In this document: positions 1-9,616 of the stretch, one piece after another
Layout: each line of letters begins with the position of its first letter
Position numbering within the stretch: the first letter of the stretch is position 1
NCBI RefSeq assembly: GCF_002407065.1
Contig: NZ_CP023564.1
Span: forward strand, 1,116,001 to 1,180,000
Direction of reading: 5' to 3'
Origin: Brachybacterium ginsengisoli
GTDB lineage: Bacteria; Actinomycetota; Actinomycetes; Actinomycetales; Dermabacteraceae
DNA length: 64,000 bases
Made by a program: the position numbers and the translations under genes
Notes under the pieces: model-generated
What the model saw: the letters and a program-made list of their open reading frames with translations, nothing else
Told to the model about the DNA's origin: nothing
Databases searched by the model: none

Positions 1-1002
1 GCCGCGGTGCTCCGCACGGTGCTGGGCGTCGAGGATCGGCCGGGCCTCGAGCGCGAGATCAGCCGACGCGATGCCGCCGAGGTGGAGGACCGGGTCAGCG
101 CCGCCGGCGGGATCGCGGTCGCCGTGCGCACTCCGGAGCAGTGGCGCGAGCATCCGCACGCGATCGCGACCGCGCAGGATTCCTGGTCACAGGTGCAGGA
201 CCGGGGAGAGCGTCCGATGCCGGGGTCCGGCGCCCGCCCTGGCGGGCAGCCGCCGAACGGCCCGGCCACGCTCGCCGGCGTGCGGGTGCTGGATCTGACC
301 CGGGTGATCGCCGGCCCCACCTGCACGCAGGTGCTCGCGTGCCTGGGCGCCGATGTGCTCCGCATCGATCCGCCGCACCGCCCGGAGCTCCTCGACCAGC
401 ATCTGTCCACCGGGATGGGCAAGCGCTCCGCAGTGGCGGACCTGCGCCGGCAGGAGATCGCCGAGCAGCTGCGTGCCCTGGCCGCCGGGGCCGATGTCAT
501 CCTCGACGGCTACCGGCCCGGAGCACTCGCCCGGCACGGACTGGGGCTCGAAGAGCTCGAGCAGCTCGCGCCGCAGGCCGTGATCGCCTCCCTCTCCGCC
601 TGGGGCGAGCACGGGCCCTGGGGCGAGCGCGCCGGCTTCGACTCGATCGTGCAGGCCGCGACCGGGATCGCGGTGCGCTGCGGCGAGGAGGGGAGGCCCG
701 GAGCACTCGCGGTGCAGGCCCTCGACCACTCCACCGGCCACCTCCTGGCCGCGCACATCCTCGAGGCGCTCGCCCTCGGCCGGGCCGTGACGGTGCGGGC
801 GAGCCTGCTCGGCGCCGCCCGGACCCTGCTGGACCTGCCGACGCCGACAGGCGAGGTCATCGAGCCGGGCGTGGCCCGCGTCCAGGTTCGGGCAGGGGCC
901 TGCCGGATCGAAGCGGTCCCTCCGCCGCTGCTCCTCGACGGGCGCACCCTCGAGCGCGACGTCGGCCCCGACGGCGCGGCCCGCGCGCAATGGATGGCCT
1001 GA
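1..1002 (+). CDS. CoA transferase family III (CaiB/BaiF type), 5' end outside the window
   Basis: The frame is open from the first base, so the gene starts upstream. The segment from about residue 85 (motif DLTRVIAGPTCTQVLACLGA, then DVILDGYRPGALARHGLG) is the CaiB/BaiF fold that moves CoA between carboxylic acids, with the conserved RPG loop. The first ~70 residues look like the C-terminal part of a preceding CoA-transferase-like half, so the intact protein may be a two-half version. The substrate cannot be inferred. It converges with the helicase gene on the minus strand. Confidence 0.85.
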   Translation, partial: AAVLRTVLGVEDRPGLEREISRRDAAEVEDRVSAAGGIAVAVRTPEQWREHPHAIATAQDSWSQVQDRGERPMPGSGARPGGQPPNGPATLAGVRVLDLTRVIAGPTCTQVLACLGADVLRIDPPHRPELLDQHLSTGMGKRSAVADLRRQEIAEQLRALAAGADVILDGYRPGALARHGLGLEELEQLAPQAVIASLSAWGEHGPWGERAGFDSIVQAATGIAVRCGEEGRPGALAVQALDHSTGHLLAAHILEALALGRAVTVRASLLGAARTLLDLPTPTGEVIEPGVARVQVRAGACRIEAVPPPLLLDGRTLERDVGPDGAARAQWMA

Positions 1003-1066
1003 GCGGCGGCGCGACCGCCGACCTCGTCGGCACCGGCCGGTGCGATCGACACCGGCGCGCCGCCGC
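1003..1066. terminator. Stem-loop between convergent genes
   Basis: GCGGCGGCGCG at 1003-1013 pairs with CGCGCCGCCGC at 1056-1066 (11 bp). The arm begins directly after the stop codon at 1000-1002 and ends just before the helicase stop codon. There is no U-tract, as is usual for actinobacterial stem-loop terminators. It could serve both strands. Confidence 0.45.
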
Positions 1067-1068
1067 CG

Positions 1069-4000
1069 TCAGCTGAGCAGCTCGCGGAGGTCCTCGGCGG
1101 TGACGGCGGAGCGGAAGGCGTCGCCGCCGTCGGTGAGGGCGTCGAACAGCTCGGCCTTGCGGCGCTGCAGAGCGAGAACCTTCTCCTCGATCGTGTCCTC
1201 CGCGATCATCCGGTACACCATCACCTGGCGCTCCTGGCCGATGCGGTGGGCGCGGTCCACGGCCTGGTTCTCCGCGGCGGGGTTCCACCAGGGGTCCAGC
1301 AGGAACACGTAGTCCGCCTCGGTGAGGGTGAGGCCGAAGCCGCCTGCCTTCAGCGAGATGAGGAACACCGGGGCGTCGCCCTCGCGGAAGCCGGTCACCG
1401 CCGCGTCGCGATCCCGGGTGGAGCCGTCCAGATGCGCGTAGCGCACCTCGCGACGGTCCAGCTCCGCCGCGACCCGGTCCAGATAGGACGTGAACTGGCT
1501 GAACAGCAGCACGCGGTGGCCGTCGCTGATCACCTCCTCGAGGCGGTCGAACAGCGCCACCAGCTTCGAGCTCGGCACGTCCGCGTACTCCTCGGCGTCC
1601 ACCAGCGCGGGATCCAGCGCCATCATCCGCAGCAGGGTCAGGGAGCGGAACACGATGAAGCGGGAGCGGTCCAGATCCGTCTCGATCAGACCCAGCACCT
1701 TCTTCCGTTCGCGCTGCAGCACCGAGTCGTAGACCGCACGGTGCTCGGGCGAGAGCGTCACCGTGAGCACCTCCTCGTGCTTCTCCGGCAGCTCGCTCGC
1801 CACCAGCTCCTTGGTGCGGCGCAGCACGAACGGCCGCACCCTCCGACGCAGCAGCTCCATCCGGCCCGGATGGTCGCCGGTCTCGATCGGCAGGGTGTAC
1901 TGCCTGCGGAACCCGATCGCTGTGCCCAGCAGCCCGGGCGCGACCAGATCCAGGATCGACCAGAGGTCGTCCAGGGAGTTCTCCATCGGCGTGCCGGTGA
2001 TCGCGAGCCGGAACCCGGCGCGCACCCCCTTGGCCGCCCGATGCGTGCGCGAGCGACGGTTCTTCACGAACTGCGCCTCGTCCAGCACGAAGCCCTGGAA
2101 GCTGGTCCCGGCGAAGTCCTCCTCGTCGATCCGCAGCACCGAGTAGCTGGTCACCACCAGATCTACGCCGAAGATCGCGGCGGCGAGCTCGCCGCCGCGG
2201 GAGGCCGCGGTGCGGTCCAACACCCGCACCTGCAGGTCCGGGGTGAAGCGCTCCGCCTCGCGGCGCCACACCGGGAGCACCGAGGCCGGGGCGACCACCA
2301 GGAACGGCGGCGCCTGCGGGTCCTGCTCACGGGCATGGGCGATCAGCGCGAGGGTCTGGAGCGTCTTGCCCAGGCCCATGTCGTCGGCCAGCACGCCGCC
2401 CAGGCCGTGGGCGCGGAGGAAGGAGAGCCACGCGAAGCCCTCCTCCTGGTACGGGCGCAGCTCCGCATGGAGGGTGCGGGGCAGCGTGGGCGTCGGGGCG
2501 TCCTCGAGATCGCGCAGCGACAGCGCGGTGCGCTCCCACTCACGGCTGGTCACCGTCTCCTGGGCGATCTCCTGGAGGTCGTCCCACAGATCCACCTGGA
2601 AGCGAGAGATCCGCTGCTGCTCCGGCTCCCATTCGGCCAGCGCCTCGCCCTCGCGGATCAGCTCGCGCAGCGCGTCGAAGGCGGGATGGTCCAGGGAGAA
2701 GTAGGTGCGGTCGGACATCAGCAGCTTCGAGCGACCCTGGGCGAGGGCCACGAAGAGGCTCGGGAACGGGATCTGGCGTCCCTCGATGGTGATCTCGAAG
2801 CCGAGGTCGAACCAGTCGTTCTTGCCGGGGGAGGCCTGCTGGGTGATCCGCACCCGCGGGTCGCCGTCGAGCTCGCGATAGGCGTGGCGGGTGCCGGACA
2901 CCTCGACCTCGACATGGTCCAGCGCGGCCAGCGCATCCAGGACATGCTCCGTGAACTGGGCGGTGTCGGTCCCGCTGAGCAGCTCCGGGGTGTCGCTGGG
3001 GGCCATCGGCCACAGCGACATCGCCTCGGCGATCACCTCCTCCTCGTGGGCGAGATCGCGATGGGCGCCCTGGCGCTGATCCATCGGCAGCTGCCGATCG
3101 GGGTCGTGGTACCGCCAGCTCCAGCGCAGCGACAGCCGGTCGCCGGAGGCGTACCCGGCGCTCAGATGTAGGGTGGGCCGACGCGCCGCGGGCAGCTCGA
3201 CGCTGCCGTCGAGGCTGGTCATCGTGGTCAGCGAGCGCAGCTGCGGATAGGCGACCTCGAGGAACGTCTCGCGATCCGCGGGCGGCACCAGCAGGGGCCG
3301 ACGACGGTGCAGCAGGCCGCGCAGCGCCCGCGGCACGGAGGCGCCGAGCGGGGCGAGACGGGCCAGGAGCTGCTCGTCCGCGAGCTCCTCGATCTCGAGG
3401 AGGCCGGAGGCGCCCAGCAGCCGACCCTCCTCGATCCGTCGGCCGCCGATGGCCAGGCGCGGCGAGACCTCCAGCTCCTGCGTGGACTCGAGGGTGCGCA
3501 GGTCCAGGCCCACCTCGCCGCCGCCCACCAGCTCGATCCCGGCGAGCCCGGAGCCGGGCAGGAACTCCACCCCGGCGGCTCGGGCGTGCTCGAGCGACTG
3601 CCACAGCAGGGGAGAGGTGATCGAGTTCAGCCAGAGGTGGTCGATCGCACCGCTGGAGTAGGAGCGCTCCACCGAGGCCGAGGCGAAGAGACGGGTCAGC
3701 GCCTCGCCGTGCGCGGGGTCGTACTCCCGCCCGGCGAGCCGGTACTCGAAGGTGCGCCAGGAGAGATCGCCCTTGATCCAGGCGCCCTTGCGGCCACGGG
3801 TCAGCGGGCGCATGCCCAACCACAGCTCCGCGCCGGAGTGCAGGTGGGCGGCCGTGGCGGTCTCGCGGTGGTGGCGGGAGGTGCCGCTGCCGGAGGTGCC
3901 GGCCTCGAGGTCGAAGCGCAGCGCGAGCGGTCGCGGCGCGGCCTGCGAGGCGGAACCGGTGGCGTCGGTGGAGACGGTCGAGTTCAGCAGCGGCCGCAGC

Positions 4001-4392
4001 ACGCTGCGCCACTCGGCCGGCGGGCTCTCCTCCATCGCACGGGTGCCCAGGTCGTTGACCCGGTACAGGGTCGCCGCGACGTGCACGCAGGACTCGCCGA
4101 CGCTGCAGTCGCAGCCGGAGCGGCGCGGCCGCCACAGCCCGCCGGGGCCCGGGGTGTGGAAGCGGCGGGAGACCGAGTCCTCCTCGTACTCGGCGAGCTC
4201 CACCTCGGTGCGGTGGGGGACGCCGTCGGTGTCGGTGACCTCCGCCGACACGACCGAGGTGGCGGGATCCCAGGTGACATCGGCGACACCGCCGGCACGG
4301 GCGAGGCCGAGACCGCGGCTCGCGGTGCGATCGCCCACGTGGTGGCTGATCGCCGAGGGCAGCAGGCGGGGGAGGAGGACGGGATCGGACAT
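1069..4392 (-). CDS. SNF2-family DEAD/DEAH-box helicase with SWIM zinc finger
   Basis: A 1107-residue Swi2/Snf2 ATPase. Near the N terminus a SWIM zinc-binding motif is visible (C94, C96, C102, H104). The helicase core is in the C-terminal half: Walker A DDMGLGKT near residue 669, DEAQ box near residue 771, SGTPMENSLDDLWS-like motif III region, and the C-lobe signature DPWWNPAAENQAVDRAHRIGQ. These ATPases translocate on double-stranded DNA and remodel protein-DNA complexes; the bacterial role of the SWIM subfamily is poorly defined. I start at the ATG at 4392 (MSDPVLLP); a GTG 27 bases upstream is possible. The ATG follows GGAGG by only one base, so a leaderless or unusual start is possible. 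Single gene, divergent from glmM. Confidence 0.9.
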   Translation of the reverse strand: MSDPVLLPRLLPSAISHHVGDRTASRGLGLARAGGVADVTWDPATSVVSAEVTDTDGVPHRTEVELAEYEEDSVSRRFHTPGPGGLWRPRRSGCDCSVGESCVHVAATLYRVNDLGTRAMEESPPAEWRSVLRPLLNSTVSTDATGSASQAAPRPLALRFDLEAGTSGSGTSRHHRETATAAHLHSGAELWLGMRPLTRGRKGAWIKGDLSWRTFEYRLAGREYDPAHGEALTRLFASASVERSYSSGAIDHLWLNSITSPLLWQSLEHARAAGVEFLPGSGLAGIELVGGGEVGLDLRTLESTQELEVSPRLAIGGRRIEEGRLLGASGLLEIEELADEQLLARLAPLGASVPRALRGLLHRRRPLLVPPADRETFLEVAYPQLRSLTTMTSLDGSVELPAARRPTLHLSAGYASGDRLSLRWSWRYHDPDRQLPMDQRQGAHRDLAHEEEVIAEAMSLWPMAPSDTPELLSGTDTAQFTEHVLDALAALDHVEVEVSGTRHAYRELDGDPRVRITQQASPGKNDWFDLGFEITIEGRQIPFPSLFVALAQGRSKLLMSDRTYFSLDHPAFDALRELIREGEALAEWEPEQQRISRFQVDLWDDLQEIAQETVTSREWERTALSLRDLEDAPTPTLPRTLHAELRPYQEEGFAWLSFLRAHGLGGVLADDMGLGKTLQTLALIAHAREQDPQAPPFLVVAPASVLPVWRREAERFTPDLQVRVLDRTAASRGGELAAAIFGVDLVVTSYSVLRIDEEDFAGTSFQGFVLDEAQFVKNRRSRTHRAAKGVRAGFRLAITGTPMENSLDDLWSILDLVAPGLLGTAIGFRRQYTLPIETGDHPGRMELLRRRVRPFVLRRTKELVASELPEKHEEVLTVTLSPEHRAVYDSVLQRERKKVLGLIETDLDRSRFIVFRSLTLLRMMALDPALVDAEEYADVPSSKLVALFDRLEEVISDGHRVLLFSQFTSYLDRVAAELDRREVRYAHLDGSTRDRDAAVTGFREGDAPVFLISLKAGGFGLTLTEADYVFLLDPWWNPAAENQAVDRAHRIGQERQVMVYRMIAEDTIEEKVLALQRRKAELFDALTDGGDAFRSAVTAEDLRELLS

Positions 4393-4460
4393 CCCTCCAA
4401 AGTAACCGGCGACTCCCACTCCTGACGAGACGCAGACGCGGTGCGAACCCCCTCAGCGGG

Positions 4461-4466
4461 TAGTCT
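4461..4466 (+). promoter_or_regulatory. Probable -10 box for glmM
   Basis: TAGTCT in the context GGGTAGTCTC resembles the actinobacterial TANNNT -10 box. It would give a leader of roughly 85-90 bases before the GTG at 4561. Confidence 0.4.
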
Positions 4467-4560
4467 CACAGCGGAAACCGGCGGGGACGCCGCCCGCGGC
4501 CCGCGCCGCGCGGCACCGCTCCGCCGGCCCTCGGATACCCATCCCCGTGAGGAGAACCCT

Positions 4561-5907
4561 GTGGCACGACTCTTCGGCACCGACGGAGTGCGCGGACGCG
4601 CGAACGGCGACATCACCGCGGAGCTCGCGGTCGAGCTCTCGGTGGGCGCCGCCCACGTGCTCGGCACGCTGGGCGCCTTCGGCGGCACCCGGCCGCGCGC
4701 GATCGTCGCCCGCGACACCCGCCCCTCGGGGGACTTCCTCTCCGCCGCGGTGAGCGCGGGCCTGGCCTCCGCCGGGGTGGACGTGCTCGATGCCGAGGTG
4801 CTGCCCACTCCGGGCCTCGCCTACCTGGTGCAGTCCACCGGTGCGGACCTGGGTGTGATGATCTCCGCCTCCCACAACCCGGCCCCGGACAACGGCATCA
4901 AGTTCTTCGCCCGCGGCGGCACCAAGCTGCCCGACGAGGTCGAGGACGCGATCGAGGCGCGCATCGGCGAGAAGTGGGACCGCCCCCAGGGCACGGAGGT
5001 GGGCACGATCACCCGCTACGAGGGCGCGATCGAGGCCTACGTCGAGCATCTGGTCTCCACCCTCGACCGCTCGCTGGAGGGGCTCACCGTGGTCGCCGAC
5101 TGCGCCAACGGCGCCGCGAGCATCACCGGCCCCGAGGCGCTGCGCCGCGCCGGTGCGACCGTGCAAGTGATCGGCGATCTCAGCGACGGCGGCCTGATCA
5201 ACGACGGCGTCGGCTCCACCCACCTCGAGCCGCTGCAGGCCGCGGTGCGCGAGCACGGCGCGGACATCGGCGTGGCCTTCGACGGCGACGCCGACCGCTG
5301 CCTCGCGGTCGACGCCGCGGGCGAGATCATCGACGGCGACCAGATCATGGCGATCCTCGCCCTGGACCTCAAGGAGCGCGGGCGCCTCCACGACGACACG
5401 CTCGTGGTCACCGTGATGAGCAACCTCGGCCTGAAGCTCGCGATGAAGGAGCACGGCGTGATGCTCGCGCAGACGGGCGTGGGCGACCGCTACGTGCTCG
5501 AGGAGATGAACCTCGGCGGGTTCTCCATCGGCGGCGAGCAGTCCGGCCACGTGATCATCGCCGAGCACGCCACCACCGGCGACGGCGAGCTGACCGCGCT
5601 GCACCTCCTGCAGCGGATGGCGGAGACCGGTCGCAGCTCCCGGGAGCTGGCCGATGTCATGACCCGTCTTCCGCAGGCGCTGATCAACGTCAAGGACGTC
5701 GACAAGGCCAAGGCCACGATCGACCGCGGCGTGACCGATGCGATCGCGGCCGCCGAGAAGGAGCTGGGCGAGACCGGCCGGGTGCTGCTGCGCCCCTCGG
5801 GCACCGAGCCCGTCGTGCGCGTGATGGTCGAGGCGCCCAGCGACGAGAAGGCGACCGAGATCGCCGAGCGCCTCGCCGTCGTGGTGCGCGAGCGCGTCGG
5901 TCTCTGA
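4561..5907 (+). CDS. glmM: Phosphoglucosamine mutase
   Basis: Converts glucosamine-6-phosphate to glucosamine-1-phosphate, the step after GlmS on the way to UDP-GlcNAc and peptidoglycan. The 448-residue length is normal. It begins [14 protein letters not shown], has the phosphoserine loop MISASHNP with the catalytic serine at S104, the Mg-binding loop DGDADR at 241-246, and the C-terminal phosphate-binding [14 protein letters not shown]. The GTG start at 4561 has GAGGAGA 6-12 bases upstream; the frame is open further upstream but without family similarity. glmS lies 1.3 kb downstream with coaA between on the opposite strand. Confidence 0.97.
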   Translation: MARLFGTDGVRGRANGDITAELAVELSVGAAHVLGTLGAFGGTRPRAIVARDTRPSGDFLSAAVSAGLASAGVDVLDAEVLPTPGLAYLVQSTGADLGVMISASHNPAPDNGIKFFARGGTKLPDEVEDAIEARIGEKWDRPQGTEVGTITRYEGAIEAYVEHLVSTLDRSLEGLTVVADCANGAASITGPEALRRAGATVQVIGDLSDGGLINDGVGSTHLEPLQAAVREHGADIGVAFDGDADRCLAVDAAGEIIDGDQIMAILALDLKERGRLHDDTLVVTVMSNLGLKLAMKEHGVMLAQTGVGDRYVLEEMNLGGFSIGGEQSGHVIIAEHATTGDGELTALHLLQRMAETGRSSRELADVMTRLPQALINVKDVDKAKATIDRGVTDAIAAAEKELGETGRVLLRPSGTEPVVRVMVEAPSDEKATEIAERLAVVVRERVGL

Positions 5908-5940
5908 GCCGCGGGCCGACGCCCGCGCAGACAGACACTC

Positions 5941-5987
5941 GCCCGCAGAGGCCTTGTCCGGAACGATCCGGTCGGGCCCCTGCGGGC
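5941..5987. terminator. Composite bidirectional stem-loop between glmM and coaA
   Basis: GCCCGCAGAGGCC at 5941-5953 pairs, with one mismatch, with the arm ending at 5987 (CTGCGGGC). Inside the loop CCGGA and TCCGG form a second small hairpin. It lies in the gap between the convergent glmM and coaA stop codons. Confidence 0.75.
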
Positions 5988-6020
5988 GATCGTCGTCCCG
6001 GGAGCTGGTGGGATCGGCGC

Positions 6021-6977
6021 TCAGACCTTCCGCAGCAGCACCGAGTGCACGCGGTGCTGGCCGTCCTTGCGCAGCACCAGGTCGGCGCGGCCGCGCGTGG
6101 GGACCACGTTCTCGGTGAGGTTCGGTCCGTTGATGCGCCGCCAGATCCCCAGCGCCGTCTCGACCGCCTGCTCGTCGGTGAGCTCGGCGTAGCGACGGAA
6201 GTACGAGCGCGGATCCGCGAAGGCGGTGCGGCGCAGCTGCAGGAAGCGATCCACGTACCAACGCCGGACGTCCTCCTGGCGGGCGTCGACGTAGATCGAG
6301 AAGTCGAAGAAGTCCGAGACCGCCATCCCCAGCCGCCCGTCGCGGCGGGGGCGGGCCGGCTGCAGCACGTTCAGCCCCTCGACGATGAGCACGTCCGGCT
6401 GCTCGACCACGACCCGCTCGTCCTCGAGGATGTCGTAGGTCAGGTGCGAGTACACCGGTGCCTCGACCCGCTCCTGCCCGGCCTTCACATCCGCGACGAA
6501 GCGCAGCAGCGCCCGCCGGTCGTAGCTCTCCGGGAAGCCCTTGCGCTGCATGATGCCGCGGGACTCGAGGATCGCATTGGGGTGGAGGAACCCGTCGGTG
6601 GTCACCAGCTGCACGCGAGGGGTCTCCGGCCAGCGCGCCATGAGCTCCCGCAGCAGGCGGGCGGTGGTGGACTTGCCGACCGCCACCGAACCGGCCACGC
6701 CGATGACGTACGGGGTGCGGTGCTGGTGCTGGTCCAGGAAGCTCTCCCGGGAGCGGCGCAGCGCCTGCGCCGCGGCGACCTGGATGTTCAGCAGGCGCGA
6801 GATCGGCCGGTAGACGGCATCGACCTCGCTGAGGTCCACCCGGTCGCCGAGCCCGCGCAGCCGGTCCACGTCCTCCTCCGACAGCGGCAGGGGTGTCTGG
6901 CGGGACAGCCTCGCCCAGTCGTCCCGGAGGATCTCCTCGAACGGGGTGACGGTGCTCGACGTCGGCGCGGCCTTCAT
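6021..6977 (-). CDS. coaA: Type I pantothenate kinase
   Basis: Phosphorylates pantothenate with ATP, the first committed step of coenzyme A synthesis. The 318 residues match the PanK-I family length. A P-loop [12 protein letters not shown] is at about residues 93-104, followed by [12 protein letters not shown] and the pantothenate-site region with KGFPESYD and [10 protein letters not shown] start at the ATG at 6977 (MKAAPTSS); the same frame continues open upstream only as a shadow of glmS. Single gene, convergent with glmM. Confidence 0.96.
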   Translation of the reverse strand: MKAAPTSSTVTPFEEILRDDWARLSRQTPLPLSEEDVDRLRGLGDRVDLSEVDAVYRPISRLLNIQVAAAQALRRSRESFLDQHQHRTPYVIGVAGSVAVGKSTTARLLRELMARWPETPRVQLVTTDGFLHPNAILESRGIMQRKGFPESYDRRALLRFVADVKAGQERVEAPVYSHLTYDILEDERVVVEQPDVLIVEGLNVLQPARPRRDGRLGMAVSDFFDFSIYVDARQEDVRRWYVDRFLQLRRTAFADPRSYFRRYAELTDEQAVETALGIWRRINGPNLTENVVPTRGRADLVLRKDGQHRVHSVLLRKV

Positions 6978-7162
6978 GAGGATGATTGTTCCAGCAGTTC
7001 GTCCTGCCGGGGTGCACCTCCGCGCCGTGGCGGGCAGACGGTCCTGCTCATTTCTGATCACTCGTGCGCGAGGCCGACCAGGGGTGCGCGAGGAGGGTGC
7101 CCGAGGTGAGGAAGGACTCGCCCCGTTCCGGGTCGGGAGCTTTCCTGCGCGCGAGGGATCGT

Positions 7163-7168
7163 TAGCGT
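7163..7168 (+). promoter_or_regulatory. Probable -10 box for a near-leaderless glmS transcript
   Basis: TAGCGT sits 7 bases before the ATG at 7176, so transcription would start at or next to the start codon. GAGGA at 7169-7173 is too close to the ATG to be an ideal ribosome-binding site. Confidence 0.4.
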
Positions 7169-7175
7169 GAGGACC

Positions 7176-9044
7176 ATGTGTGGAATCGTCGGATACGCAG
7201 GCCCTCAGGCCGCAGCACCCTCCTCCCGTCCCGTGGACGTCGCCCTGCAGGGCCTCGCCCGCCTCGAGTACCGCGGCTATGACTCCGCGGGAGTCGCCGT
7301 GATCGACGGCGGCGATGTGCGCGTCACCAAGCGCGCCGGCAAGCTCAAGAACCTCCGCGAGGCCCTCGACGGCGCCTCGGACAGCAGCGGCCAGGTCTCG
7401 ATCGCGCACACCCGCTGGGCCACCCACGGCGCCCCCAACGACCTCAACGCCCACCCCCACCTCGGCGGCCGCGACGGCGAGCTGGCCGTGGTGCACAACG
7501 GCATCATCGAGAACTTCGCGACCCTCCGCGCCGAGCTCGAGGGCCAGGGATACTCCTTCACCTCCGAGACCGACTCCGAGGCCGCCGCGCACCTGGTCGC
7601 CCGCGAGATGGAGCAGGCCGGCGACCTCACCGAGGCGATGCGCCGCGCCGCCGCGTCCCTCGAGGGCGCCTTCACCCTCCTCGCCGTCCACCGCGACACT
7701 CCCGGCACCGTGGTCGCCGCGCGCCGCAACTCCCCGCTGGTCGTGGGCCTCGGCGACGGCGAGAACTTCCTCGGCTCCGACGTCGCCGCCTTCGTCGACT
7801 CCACCAAGGAGGCGCTCGAGATCGGCCAGGACCAGGTCGTGACCGTCACCGCGGACGCCGTGTCGATCATCGACTTCGACGGCGCCGAGGTCACCGACGC
7901 CAAGCGCTACACCATCGAGTGGGACGCCGCGGCCGCGCAGAAGGGCGGCTACGACTCCTTCATGGCCAAGGAGATCCACGAGCAGGCCAGCGCCGTCGCC
8001 GACACGCTGCGCGGCCGCCTCGACGACGGCTCCCTGCAGCTGGACGAGATGGACATCGATCCCTCCGTGCTGCGCAGCGTCGACAAGATCGTGGTCGTCG
8101 CTTGCGGCACCGCGGCCAACGCCGGCGAGGTCGCGAAGTACGCGATCGAGCACTGGTGCCGCATCCCCACCGAGGTCGAGCTCGCCCACGAGTTCCGCTA
8201 CCGCGACCCGGTCGTCACCGAGAAGACCCTGGTCGTCGCCATCTCGCAGTCCGGTGAGACCATGGACACCCTGATGGCCGTGCGCCACGCCCGCGAGCAG
8301 GGCGCGAAGGTCATCGCGATCTGCAACACCCGCGGCTCCACCATCCCGCGCGAGTCCGATGCGGCGCTGTACCTGCACGTCGGCCCCGAGATCGCGGTCG
8401 CCTCGACCAAGGCGTACCTCGGCCAGATCACCGCCTGCTACCTGCTGGGCCTCTTCCTCGCGCAGACCCGCGGCAACCTCTACCCCGACGAGATCTCGGC
8501 GCTGATGGAGGATCTCGAGCGGATCCCGGAGCACATCCAGCAGGTGCTGGACGCCTCGGGGCAGGTCGAGAAGCTCGCGCAGGACATGAAGGACGTCTCC
8601 AGCGTGCTGTTCCTGGGCCGTCACGTGGGCTACCCCACCGCGATGGAGGGCGCGCTCAAGCTCAAGGAGATCGCCTACATCCACGCCGAGGGCTTCGCCG
8701 CCGGCGAGCTCAAGCACGGCCCGATCGCCCTGGTCGAGGAGGGGCAGCCGGTGTTCGTCATCGTCCCCTCCCCGAACGGCCGCCACTCCCTGCACTCCAA
8801 GGTCGTCTCCAACATCCAGGAGGTGCGCGCCCGCGGCGCCCGCACTCTGGTGATCGCCGAGGAGGGCGACGACGCCGTGCTGCCCTACGCCGACGAGGTG
8901 ATCCGGGTGCCCGCCACCCGCACCCTGTTCGCGGCGCTGCTGACCGTGATCCCGCTGCAGATCTTCTCCTGCGAGCTGGCGACGGCGAAGGGCCTGGACG
9001 TGGATCAGCCCCGCAACCTCGCCAAGTCCGTCACCGTCGAGTGA
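7176..9044 (+). CDS. glmS: Glutamine-fructose-6-phosphate aminotransferase (isomerizing)
   Basis: Makes glucosamine-6-phosphate from fructose-6-phosphate and glutamine. At 622 residues it has the usual layout: N-terminal class II glutamine amidotransferase domain beginning MCGIVGYAG, with Cys2 as nucleophile after Met removal, then two SIS sugar-isomerase domains ([13 protein letters not shown] and related loops) and the family-typical end [16 protein letters not shown]. The start at 7176 is fixed by the need for Cys at position 2; a GTG three codons upstream would block processing. Works with glmM just upstream. Confidence 0.97.
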   Translation: MCGIVGYAGPQAAAPSSRPVDVALQGLARLEYRGYDSAGVAVIDGGDVRVTKRAGKLKNLREALDGASDSSGQVSIAHTRWATHGAPNDLNAHPHLGGRDGELAVVHNGIIENFATLRAELEGQGYSFTSETDSEAAAHLVAREMEQAGDLTEAMRRAAASLEGAFTLLAVHRDTPGTVVAARRNSPLVVGLGDGENFLGSDVAAFVDSTKEALEIGQDQVVTVTADAVSIIDFDGAEVTDAKRYTIEWDAAAAQKGGYDSFMAKEIHEQASAVADTLRGRLDDGSLQLDEMDIDPSVLRSVDKIVVVACGTAANAGEVAKYAIEHWCRIPTEVELAHEFRYRDPVVTEKTLVVAISQSGETMDTLMAVRHAREQGAKVIAICNTRGSTIPRESDAALYLHVGPEIAVASTKAYLGQITACYLLGLFLAQTRGNLYPDEISALMEDLERIPEHIQQVLDASGQVEKLAQDMKDVSSVLFLGRHVGYPTAMEGALKLKEIAYIHAEGFAAGELKHGPIALVEEGQPVFVIVPSPNGRHSLHSKVVSNIQEVRARGARTLVIAEEGDDAVLPYADEVIRVPATRTLFAALLTVIPLQIFSCELATAKGLDVDQPRNLAKSVTVE

Positions 9045-9085
9045 CGCTGCTCTGACCTGTCCGTCTCCAGGGGTCCAGCCGCGGG

Positions 9086-9094
9086 TGTGATACT
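9086..9094 (+). promoter_or_regulatory. Extended -10 promoter of a leaderless acpS transcript
   Basis: TGTGATACT (TG, one base, then GATACT) ends 6 bases before the GTG at 9101. The expected start of transcription is then the first base of the codon. No Shine-Dalgarno sequence is present. Confidence 0.5.
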
Positions 9095-9100
9095 GCCCGG

Positions 9101-9616
9101 GTGAGCACCTTCGAGACCCCAGCGCCGACGCCCGGCCCCACCGTTGACTTCGGGGGCCGGGCGTTCGCGCCTCGTGACGACGGCACGGTCGTGGGCGTCG
9201 GCATCGACGTGGTGGGCATCTCCCGCCTGACCGCGATGCTGGAGCGCACCCCGGCTCTGCTCGATCGGCTGCTGACCCCGTCGGAGCGGGACCTCTCGGC
9301 CGCCTCCCGCGCCGCCCGGGTCGCCGCGAAGGAGGCCGTCGGCAAGGCGCTCGGCGCTCCCGGTGACTTCTCCTGGCAGGACGTCACCGTCGAGCGCACG
9401 CGGGGGAGCCGCCCCTACGTCCGCCTGCGCGGCGCGACGCTGCGGGCCGCCGAGGCGCAGTCGGTCGCGCACCTGCACCTCTCCCTCTCGCACGACGGCG
9501 ACATCGCCACCGCGATCGTCATCGCCGAGCGCGCCCGGATGTCCACGATCGGTGGACGTCCTGCTCCCGTCGACCGCCTGGAGCACGGCACCGTGCCGGG
9601 GGAGCAGGCGCCGTGA
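9101..9616 (+). CDS. acpS: Holo-[acyl-carrier-protein] synthase
   Basis: Transfers 4'-phosphopantetheine from CoA to acyl carrier proteins. The 171 residues include an extra ~25-residue N-terminal tail before the conserved [16 protein letters not shown]; that tail is absent in short AcpS proteins. The Mg-binding Asp (GIDVV) and the motif [13 protein letters not shown] are present, then [20 protein letters not shown]. The stop overlaps the start of nnr by four bases (GTGA), so the two are translationally coupled. Confidence 0.93.
   Translation: MSTFETPAPTPGPTVDFGGRAFAPRDDGTVVGVGIDVVGISRLTAMLERTPALLDRLLTPSERDLSAASRAARVAAKEAVGKALGAPGDFSWQDVTVERTRGSRPYVRLRGATLRAAEAQSVAHLHLSLSHDGDIATAIVIAERARMSTIGGRPAPVDRLEHGTVPGEQAP

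Noticed and set aside
857-2269. Long minus-strand frame overlapping the helicase gene
   Set aside because: Arg/Gly/Ala-rich translation with no family similarity; it is a high-GC shadow of the SNF2 gene, as are other long antisense frames over glmM, glmS, nnr, xseA/ispH and fumC.
6978-8795. Continuation of the coaA frame upstream of 6977
   Set aside because: The extension lies antisense to glmS and has shadow composition; coaA similarity begins at the ATG at 6977.
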